From Aradus depressus (Eukaryota > Arthropoda > Insecta > Hemiptera > Aradidae), in assembly GCA_963662175.1 (NCBI GenBank), contig OY759227.1, positions 5,116,501 to 5,180,500 of the forward strand: DNA of 64,000 nt, read 5' to 3'. The translations under genes and the position numbers were made by a program. Position 1 is the stretch's first letter; every line of letters starts with the position of its first letter. Shown here piece after piece: positions 55,648 through 64,000 of the stretch. The notes under the pieces were generated by a model, which saw only the letters and a program-made list of their open reading frames with translations, searched no databases and was not told the origin of the DNA.

Positions 55648-56964
55648 TGTAACATAAACAAACCGTTGCCATGACAACAAACATCTAAGCAACGTTTTAT
55701 TTTATTATGAACCAAGTTTAGAAGAAGAAGTCAAAGTAAAGAGGAAAGAAACATAAGGATGAAGAAAAGAAAACAGAAATTCAGAAGAATAATAACATTT
55801 AGGAATAAAACCATTAAGAAACGAAAGGCATACCCAAAACAGACCTAACCTTAAGGTTATCAATGAAAATTTTCAACATTTATAACGGAATCAACCAACT
55901 TCAAAAGGAAACCAAATTTATAGAGAAGCTCAATTAGACTCCCAGGAATAAAATAAAACTGTTAAAAGGAAGAAAAATGAAGAAGAACCGAAAAAACAAG
56001 CGTAAATGAAGAAAAGGTCAATAACAGAAAAACTGGTCGGTAGGATGCTTTGAAAATTTTTAGAAAGAAACAATCAATTATTAAAGGAAGATTGAAGAGA
56101 GAAAATAAAAGAAAAACTGCCAACATCAAATAATAAAGCCAATTGAAAATTTAGAAAAGAAGTCTGTTCCAAAAAGCATCGAATCATAGAGCTCGGATTG
56201 GTTCAGGGCTACCTGTTCAGTACAAAAATGATCCGAAAGTCTATATCACAAAGTTTGTATCCTTTTTTCAAGAAAAATATAAGTCAAAATTAAAAAGCAA
56301 CATTAAACAAAATTAAAAGAATAATTAAGAAGAAAGAAGAAAACGAAAAGAAGAAAGAAAACATCGAAAAATTTTAATATTTTTGAAAAAAAACATTTGC
56401 AGGAAGACAAAAGACTTCCGAATGTGGTCCCAGAAGCCTTTGCAAGCAGGGACTTTCAGTCTATGTTCGCCTCTCACCAAGGCAAAACCTGTGAGGGACT
56501 GGTCTGGGTTTTGGAAGTGATTTGTTATAGAAGTAGTGAGTGAACTGTTAAAATGAGTGAAGAGTGACTAGTGAAGGGTTGAGATAATGTGGAGGGAGTG
56601 TGGACTCCAAAAATTTGTTGTTAATTGTAGAATAAGTGTAAATTTAGTTTCATGTGTGACGTCACCAAGGTAGGATTTATTTTTTTGTACCTATAACTTC
56701 CAAGATGGCCACTTTCAATTTTCAAATTCATAATTTTTTTATTAAAGTCATTTCATTTGTAAATATGTTTTGATTTTCTTTTTGATTCCCCATCTCTCTC
56801 TCAACGAAATTCAAGTGTCAAAACTTACAGGCTCGACGAATTCACGATCTATGGAAGATACCAATTCGGGACATATAAAATAATTATTTGCATTTTTTTT
56901 TAATCGGGAGACATAATTTCATACAAAAATTGGTATAATTAACGTAGAATCAATATTTTTTCAG
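55648..56964 (+). mobile_element. Truncated copy of the 1.5-kb LTR family
   Basis: It starts TGTAACATAAAC and aligns with 12,836-14,155, diverged but colinear (GTTGCCA...ACAAC, GTGACGTCACCAAGG, AAGATGGCCA). The alignment ends at a TTTTTTCAG in the splice-acceptor position. The last roughly 175 bp of the family are replaced by the coding sequence below. Confidence 0.75.
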
Positions 56965-57774
56965 AGTTCCAAGTGTACCAAGGACCAATTGTACTTGCTT
57001 GAGATATCAGAAGTCATCAAGTCAGGACATTGTTCAGAAGACTTTGCAGTACGTGATCCTGGCCCAATGTCACATTCAAGATGGCTTACTACTGCAAACC
57101 GAGTTTTGCGCCTCTACATCATTGTGTCAAGCCCTTCTGAAAATCTGAGAGAGATTGTCACATTCATTCTCAAATGTTATATGCCTATGTGGTTTGCCAT
57201 AAAAATAAACCACAAATTCACAGATGGGCCTAGACATGTTTACAAAACTATTGAATCTACAAGGTACTTACCAGAAGAGCTGCTTCAAGTTGTTGATCCC
57301 GTTTTACAACGGAATACTTACTTTGCCCATCCCGAAAATTTACTTTTGGCTATGGTAAATGATGAAAGAAACCATATCCGAGAGCTGAGCTTGAGGCGTA
57401 TCATGAAGGCAAAGCAAGCAATATCTGAAAGTGACTCTATCAGAATCTTTAAACCACCAAACCTAAACTTTACCGAAATTATCAAATGGAACACCAGTAC
57501 ACTGACTCCTCCTCCACTGTTAAGAACATTGACTAATGAAGAGATAAAACAGTATGTGAGCAATGACTTCAAGCCTGTTATGAGTATAGATGCTTTCCCA
57601 TACCATACACAGGCAGTTGAAATATGCGTTAAGCTAGTGACCGAAGCTTCAAGTAAAGTGTGTGGACACAGTTCCAGAGACGGCTATATTAGAACCACTT
57701 TACTGTCGCGCTCAGCGATACCAACTTTTTCACACAAATCCGAATTTCGATGTTTATCGATAGATAAAGACTAG
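56965..57774 (+). CDS. Uncharacterised arthropod protein, C-terminal part
   Basis: The 270-codon frame runs from directly after TTTTTTCAG (56,956-56,964) to TAG. It includes SHSRWLTTANRVLRLY, YFAHPENLLLAM, HIRELSLRRI, FPYHTQAVEICVKLVTEAS and CGHSSRDGYIR. I recognise this pattern from a large family of uncharacterised, often transposon-linked proteins in arthropods and cnidarians. I know no function. It lacks its own ATG near the start, so it is either an exon spliced to an upstream exon or a fragment. No stop interrupts the conserved stretch. Confidence 0.6.
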   Translation, partial: SSKCTKDQLYLLEISEVIKSGHCSEDFAVRDPGPMSHSRWLTTANRVLRLYIIVSSPSENLREIVTFILKCYMPMWFAIKINHKFTDGPRHVYKTIESTRYLPEELLQVVDPVLQRNTYFAHPENLLLAMVNDERNHIRELSLRRIMKAKQAISESDSIRIFKPPNLNFTEIIKWNTSTLTPPPLLRTLTNEEIKQYVSNDFKPVMSIDAFPYHTQAVEICVKLVTEASSKVCGHSSRDGYIRTTLLSRSAIPTFSHKSEFRCLSIDKD

Positions 57775-58529
57775 AAAGGAAACATAAAGAGAGAGAAAGC
57801 GAAATAAATTTGTACATATTGTAAATAACACACCCTACATTGGATGGTTGGTTGGGTAGGGTATGGGTGGAACTCGAAGTGCAGCCACCTCCCCGTGGTG
57901 AGTTCTGGGTCGTTTTGTAAACAAAATGAGCGAAGAGCTGCACCAACAATTGAATATTGAAACAAAGAAATTACCAAATATTTACTATTAGAAAATTTCT
58001 AAATTATCTGAAAGGAAACCGCCTCGGCCCTCTGTCAAGGTAGGCTACTCTGCTGTTTTTGACGAAGCTGCGCGACCGAATTCCACTTGAATATCAAAGT
58101 TTATCTTGTATGCTTGGATTTTAAATATATTATTGTAATAGAATTAAACTATAGCATCTCTAAAAGTCGTATGATTAAAATGTACTAAACAGTCAAACTT
58201 TGAAATTTTGCAAAAACTACTAATTATTCTCATTTTGTACTACGTTGCGCGATCGGAAGATATGAAACAAATGTATAATAAGTGCATATATATTGATTTA
58301 ACATACTTTTAGTAGTTAATTCATGGTATAGGAACGCAATTAAAACCATCTGGCGTGCTTAAAAAAATTATGAAAAATTAAGGGTTTTCACAATTTTTTG
58401 CTAACTTCGATGGCATTGCGCGACCGGAAGACAAATTAATAAAAAAAATAATAATTAGTGCTTTTTTCACGTCTATACCAATCGCAACTTTTGCGCACTA
58501 TAGCGATCTGAAATAAAAAAAAAGTTTTT
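57775..58529. repeat. Gene-free stretch with GCGCGACCGG repeats
   Basis: Three copies of a GCGCGA(C/T)CGGAAGA-like motif occur near 58,067, 58,245 and 58,420, about 175 bp apart, each followed by AT-rich text. They may mark a very degraded tandem repeat. Otherwise nothing is recognised. Confidence 0.4.
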
Positions 58530-58984
58530 TTTCGAACCACCCTAATAAATATGGCTTGTCGTTCTTCTTCAGAAAACTTCTCTTTGCATTTCATCCTACA
58601 ATTATATGGGTCCTTAATTTTACGTGAAGGTTGAACCTTTCCTTTCCAGGACACATATTCTTTTCCACTATTACGAGATGATTTAATCATATTCCTTCTC
58701 CAAGTAGTAGTTTTCTTCTTTCTTTTGCGGGACTTTCTTTCGGTAGCAACTTCATCTAATTATTCTTGGTCTTGGTCTGACAAAACAAATTCAGGATCAT
58801 TTTCATAGTTCTCGGAAGAAAAAGGGTCGGACTCAGAAGAAAAAGATATGTTTAACTCGTTCTCCAAAACATCTGTATCAACGGATCTGCTGGGTATAGT
58901 GTGCCTGAGTGTAAAAGCTTGATTATTTGTCGGTGTTTTCTCAGAAAGTGCAGTTGGCTCGTTACTGTGTACTACATCGATGTT

Positions 58985-59621
58985 TTTAACCCTGCTCACT
59001 TGCAACAAAAAACAAGAAATAGCCAAATTAAAGCAAATTGCAGCCGGCAATAACTTTAATACCAGTATAATAGACAAACTAATATCTAGTAAATTAAAAC
59101 AGATAACTTATCATAATATCTACCCTAAACCACAAACAGAAAAATGTAATTATTACTCTATCCCTTACACTGGTAGATTATCCCAAATAATAAAAAAGAA
59201 ATTAAGTAAGCATAACTTGAATCCAACCTTCAAATCCAACCCCAATCTGGGTAGAATATTATTTAATTCAAAAGAAAAAATAGATTTAATGGATAAATGT
59301 GGAGTGTATCAATTGGAATGCCCAGAATGTAATGCCAAATACGCGGGACAGACAGGGAGATCCTTTAAGATTAGATACAGGGAACACACAAGAAATACAA
59401 ACTCCAACACTTCCTCATTTCACCAACATCTCACAGAAACAGGACATACCATAGACACACAACACAAACCAAATATAATACATATCTGCCAAAAAGGTCC
59501 ACTTTTGAATTTACTGGAAGCGGTAGAAATAAATAAACTGAACAAAAATAACGATATTATAATGCTAAATGAACAAATAGAACTGAACCATTCCCCCCTT
59601 CTTAATTTAAATATCAAGTAG
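58985..59621 (+). pseudogene. GIY-YIG endonuclease domain of a Penelope-like element
   Basis: The frame encodes CGVYQLECPECNAKYAGQTG, then FKIRYREHTR and LLEAVEINKL. These match the GIY-YIG nuclease at the C-terminus of Penelope-like retroelements: the GVY/YAGQT core, the catalytic Arg and the Glu helix. The CPEC pair is typical of this class. The upstream text (CNYYSIPYTGRLSQIIKKKL) is the linker after the RT. The frame is open to its stop. Confidence 0.85.
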
Positions 59622-60006
59622 CTAAGAGTCTGATGATTGTGGAAATGTTTTGCCAACTGACATTCAGAGAATACTATAATTTTCATTTGATGTTTTAATT
59701 TGCCTTTAAATTCTTTGTATTTGTTTTTATTCACTTTAATATTTATTATATGTTACATTTATATAATTCATGAGTCATACCTATATAAATACCAACACTT
59801 TACTGTTAGATTCGCTCTATTAGATTTTATATATATATCATTTTCTTTCTTCTTTTTATTTTATATTTATTATTATCTCGTAAATATCTGTTTATTGGAA
59901 TGTATAGAGTAACAAAAACAAGGGATTCCCCGTCATTACCTAAAAACCCCCTCCTTAACTGTACCCTCTACCCTGTCAACCAATTCTGTCAGTTTGTAAG
60001 TGACTC

Positions 60007-60031
60007 TTGATAATGCCTTAACACGGCGAAA
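60007..60031 (+). ncRNA. Degenerate hammerhead-like motif in the Penelope-like element
   Basis: TTGATAA, T, GCC...GGC and GAAA lie in hammerhead order. Two core positions differ from CTGATGA, so cleavage is unlikely. Its place in the 3' UTR of a GIY-YIG-bearing element ties the other motifs in this window to Penelope-like elements. Confidence 0.5.
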
Positions 60032-61239
60032 CTAGTTGAGTATTTGAGAATATATAGTGAAGTTTGACAAAGAAATTGTGCATTTTAATTATCTATTCCT
60101 AGAATAGAGCTTCACAAAGTAAATCTGGAAACCATAAATTACATCGATGTTGTTTTTTTTGGTAAAAAATGCCTCCTTAAGTAATGAAGGTACAGACTGG
60201 TCGAATGAATTGTGATTAAAATATGTTAAAGTTTCTTGCGAACGTACTTGAGGTGGTGGATCTAAATTAGCAGATTCCATTAACTTGACATAATATGCTG
60301 AACGATCCATATTCCGGCCACAATTTCCTTGAAAAGGTTTTTTATCTGAAACAATAAAAAGTATTTTGTGTTAATCATTGATTTTTATTATTTGCTAATT
60401 TCTAGATCCGAAAGTACACGATAAGTTTATTTTGTTGAATTAGATTATGTATTTGGGTCTATTATACAGGGTAAACTATTCTGCAGGGTGAACAGTCCTG
60501 TCTCAATAACAATTTTCACTATTAGTCGTTATTGTAACGCCGGATATAATTCGACCAATTAAAAAAAAGAAAGTAACTGTTTAAATAATTTTTGTTTGTG
60601 AATGTTGAAAATATTTAAGAGAATAATATTTTTTATAGAATAAATGTGTTTTTTTTTTTTAATTTTATACACACATATTTTAGTTAAGCTGCCCACTAAT
60701 AAAGATACTATTTTTTATTTGACTCAAATTCAAATACAATTTACGATTAAAATCACCCTGTATTAAGGCCGCAAATTAGGATCTTTTACAAAAACGATAG
60801 GGACCTTTAAAAAAAAAGAACAAAAACTTACCATTACATTCATCTTTGTTTGGTTGCAGTGGCATATTACTGGTTTCATTTTCCTTGGGTTGAAGTAATT
60901 TCAAATTTTTTTGACTTCTGGAGTTCATCGTCAATAATTTCTGGTCTTAACAATGTGTACCTACTTATAAACAGAAGTAGCCTATGTACATCAGTTACTA
61001 TTCTATGTCCACCAAAAAGTTGTACAGAACTAGAAAAGAGACGATGCGACGTACGTTCACGGCGGCGTTCATTCATAGACTGTTTCTGCAGTAAAGTTAA
61101 TGCGCTGCGGAAACATAGGTTATTACGAATTTTGGCGATGGGGGCGCCAGCTGTAAAGATGGACATACGCTACTTCTGCACCCAATGTAAAACTTTTTTT
61201 TCTATAATATGTGCATAATATAACAAAATAGCGAAAAAT

Positions 61240-62850
61240 GGACATAGACTAGTTCTGCATCCAAGCGACGAATAATCTTCTGAAAATATTCTTCACAATA
61301 TTTATTTTCAGGATTTTCCGGAATAGAAATCTGGACTTCTTCAGTTTCCCAAAAAAGTTTCAATTCTTCATGTAAAGAGAGATTTGTAAAAAAGGAGGAG
61401 ACCGAAGAGGCCCGAGTAGAAGGTTCTATGGATACGTTCCGAGAGTTGTGAGGAGAGCAGGATTCCCCTTCACAAGAGTGAGTATCCGCAGAGGTATGAC
61501 AAGACATAGACTTAATAACAGAAGGCTTAGAAATACCACTATTTTCTTGAGAATCTTTATGATTACTTGCCTTAGGTTCACCTCGCTGGCTATAATTCTC
61601 ATTGCCAGTAGAGACATCTCTATGTAAGAGAGTATTATGAGTTTTCTTAGAACAAATTTGACAAGCACCATTTGATTTACAAACATTTACACGGTAGGCT
61701 CCCGTGCATGAAAAACATCTATTTAATTTCCTTAATATATTATAACGCCCATCAATATCATTATCAAGAAATTTAGGACACTTAACAATTTTATGAGAGT
61801 CTTTACATATTGGACATCCAGATGAGAAGTTACCTTGATGCTTAATAGATTTAGAAAATAACACCTTGTTATTATATTCAGAAAATAAAGATTTATTCTT
61901 CTTATTGACATAAACATTGGTAGAAGACTTGTTTATTTTTTCTTTACAAAGTTCCGCAACCCTATGTTGCGTTTTAATAAACTCACAAAGTGTCTTAAAT
62001 GTAGGAATTTCCGAATTACTATATTGAGATTCGAATTGTTTTCTAGTATGCTTATCTATTGCATTAATTGCTAAATGCATTATAAAAAAATCAGAAATAT
62101 CACTTAATCCAAGTGCCTTTATAGCATTAAAATTATCTTCATAAGTATCTAAGAATAATTGAAAATTACTGGAATTGTCTTCATTAAAGAGTTTAAAGTT
62201 AAGTATTTTCATAAAATGATAAGAAGCAATAATTATTTTATTGCTGTATCGATCAATTAATTTTTGATATGCCAGTTCATAATTTTCGGCTCGAAATTCA
62301 ATCGATTCTATTGTTTGAGAAGCTGGATATTTGAGTAAAGTTCTAAGATAAGCGAACTTCTCAATATCACTTAAATTAACATTATGAATTAAAGTATTAT
62401 ATAAAGAAATAAAGCTAGGAAACATTTCGTAATTCCCAGTAAAAGTTTCTATGTTTATAGTCGGAAGTTTACCCTTCTTAAATAATAATTCAGGGTTTGA
62501 TTCACTATAATAAGTCTTTTCTAAGTCAAAAACTGACTTACCTTTAGTTTTAAAGTTTTCTTGAATTAACTTATTGTGTGCAGCCTTGATCGCAAAGTAG
62601 AAATCTTCAAATTGACAGGAAATTTCTAGCACATCTATTTGATGAGATTCCATTTCAGACGTTAATGGCTCTATTTGTAAGATAATTTCATTAAATTCAG
62701 CCATGGTATCGTCAACTTTACTAGCTCTTGCTAGAAAAACATCTTCTTTCTCTGGTAAATTATTAATTAATTCATAAGTAATTTTTGTATGTGTCAGGAA
62801 TCTGTCTTTACGAGAAAGTAAAGCATTCAGCTGACTTGAAATGGATGATT
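61240..62850 (-). pseudogene. BEL/Pao gag (BEL-2) with internal deletion
   Basis: The minus-strand frame is open over about 530 codons; the first ATG is at 62,704 but related text extends upstream. It has a DUF1759-like gag (LPTINIETFTGNYEMFPSF), zinc knuckles (CPICKDSHKIVKC, CFSCTGAYRVNVC, CQICSKKTHNTLLH) and a Ser-rich linker. It then passes directly to FTNLSLHEELKLFWETEEV, the segment just before the RT in BEL pol. The protease is therefore deleted in frame. RT and later domains are absent, and the last about 13 codons (61,202-61,240) are not BEL. Confidence 0.82.
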
Positions 62851-64000
62851 AACATAAACAAATTAAAGTATAAATACAATATTTGGAAAATTGCAACAAA
62901 TATGTAAATAGTTAATCATACAAATTTTCATTATTTGATAATTACAATAAGTATCTTCAAAGAAATAAAACTAATTTCTCTTTATAAAATGTAACAAGAA
63001 ATTCAAAATAAAAATGAATAATATAATTATTTAGTCTCTCCAGCTAATTAATTTTAATACAGTTTTAAAAACTGTATAAACAAGAACAAAAAAATAATTC
63101 CTTTTTGTCTTCTGTATACCAGAAAGGAATTAGGTATACATGAAACAAACATGAAAGTAAGGAGAAAGCCTTCCTCCCTCACGATTACAATTTTTCCGGC
63201 CAAATTATATTTTGATCTACTTGAACAATATAATAATTCGGCCCGGCCTAGGACCAATTATGTTTTGAATGGTAGCTTTTTTATATTGGGAGCAAGTGGA
63301 CTGTATTAAAGAAAATGAACATGAGATTATATAGAGGGAGGGAAGGATAGAGACAAAAGTAGGTACCTTAGTTTGAGGTGAATCGCCGGGACAGCCGGTA
63401 TATTCAGTGTACTTCCACATACAGTACTGTAAGGGGTCCGGTGGTTCTTCTCGCATACGTATGGTAGTTCCACATATACTGGTTGACTATAGAGGCGCCT
63501 CTTATACGTCCAGAATCCGGAACATCCATTTACATACGTGTAGACAGCAGGAACGCTCCTTACATACTGAAGTCTCTTTGGAGGGGAGGGGAGAGAGCCT
63601 CTTTATCTCATCAGGCAGGCTATTTCCTGTATACACCTAGAGTACCATCTCCATCCATTCCCAGAAAACGGGACAATTGATCTGGACTGGTACGAAACAA
63701 TATTTTATGAATGAAATTTAATATTTGTTTGTAAACAATGGGGTAGAGAAAATTTAACCTCCCATTGAAAAGTTACGAACGAGACCGAACTAGTTCGTTT
63801 ATGAGGAACGAAACCGAACTGGTACAGAAGATGACCAACCTGGTTCATTAAGTGAACCGTTCATTTAGTGACCGGTAACCATATTTCTGGATAGGGATAT
63901 CCGATTTTCTTATAATAAAGTAGAGATATAATTTTTTTTTATTATTAGAATTTTTTTTTATTTTTGAATATATCAATCTACCGAGAATATAATGCAATGA
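62851..64000. other. Gene-free end of the window
   Basis: The stretch is AT-rich. A set of short degenerate repeats (GACCGAACTAGTTCG, ACCGAACTGGTAC, ACCTGGTTCATT, GTGAACCG) at about 63,775-63,890 includes small palindromes. I see no gene or RNA. Confidence 0.45.

Larger units (their letters stand above)
58985..60139 (+). mobile_element. Penelope-like element, 5'-truncated
   Basis: TACATCGATGTT stands on both sides (58,973-58,984 and 60,140-60,151), a 12-bp target duplication. Both halves of the host gene are in the same frame around it. The insert holds the GIY-YIG coding end, a 3' UTR and a degenerate hammerhead motif. The RT is missing, so the copy is dead on arrival. Confidence 0.82.
58545..60928 (-). 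pseudogene. Uncharacterised two-exon gene, interrupted by a Penelope-like element
   Basis: Exon 1 (60,928-60,832) starts MNSRSQKNLKLLQPK and ends at donor AATG/GTAAGT. Exon 2 starts at acceptor TTTCAG (60,346-60,347). It contains DKKPFQGNCGRNMDRS, then is split by the insert at 58,985-60,139. It continues through an acidic stretch (SDPFSSENYENDPEF) to a basic region (KSRKRKKKTTTWRRN, NCRMKCKEKFSEEERQAIF). The last part resembles the N-terminal Cys-containing region of a widespread uncharacterised arthropod family. A TAA at 58,760-58,762 breaks exon 2. The 3' limit is uncertain. Confidence 0.6.

Noticed and set aside
1..64000. CRISPR arrays, operons or ribosome-binding sites
   Set aside because: No direct-repeat and spacer pattern with fixed unit sizes, and spliced genes with eukaryotic retroelements rule out a prokaryotic reading.

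Overview
The window is AT-rich, intron-bearing animal DNA dominated by transposable elements. BEL/Pao and Gypsy LTR elements, CR1/Jockey-like and RNase H-bearing LINEs, a Penelope-like element and hammerhead-type motifs point to an arthropod, probably a crustacean or hemipteran-type insect. I cannot fix the species. Nothing suggests a prokaryotic or plasmid source.

Layout. At 0.6-7.3 kb, five phase-compatible exons on the minus strand encode the middle of a HAP2/GCS1 gamete fusogen. A degraded tandem copy of one exon lies in one intron. The largest intron holds a broken MADF-domain sequence, a tRNA-headed SINE and a hammerhead-like motif. 7.3-10 kb is low complexity. 10.0-16.2 kb is a broken BEL/Pao element split by a 1,495-bp solo LTR with a CGGG target duplication. 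16.2-17.2 kb is a 5'-truncated CR1/Jockey-like LINE (here LINE-A).

From 18.5 to 45.2 kb one minus-strand LINE with an RNase H domain (LINE-B) is split by a 24.6-kb insertion (19,559-44,171). The insertion has inverted termini starting AGTA and a 6-bp target duplication GCCGTT. The LINE-B reading frame is continuous across it once one duplication copy is discounted. The insertion has no recognisable genes of its own. It is built of repeated, strongly C-poor units, long inverted arms with tRNA-like modules, minisatellites and later LINE insertions. Near its right end sits an inverted copy of its own left flank. This is the least explained structure in the window.

45.2-56.96 kb holds a small foldback element, LINE tails, and a second LINE-A ORF1 interrupted by a Gypsy element (190-bp LTRs). 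That Gypsy carries a nearly identical 1,205-bp tandem duplication of its RT region. A truncated second copy of the solo-LTR family follows, joined to an open reading frame of an uncharacterised protein (57.0-57.8 kb).

58.5-60.9 kb is a minus-strand two-exon gene of unknown function. A 1,155-bp Penelope-like fragment with a GIY-YIG domain interrupts it, with a 12-bp target duplication. 61.2-62.85 kb is an internally deleted BEL/Pao gag. The only host-type genes I can support are HAP2 and the uncharacterised or MADF-type sequences. The rest is nested mobile DNA whose insertion order can be read from the target duplications.
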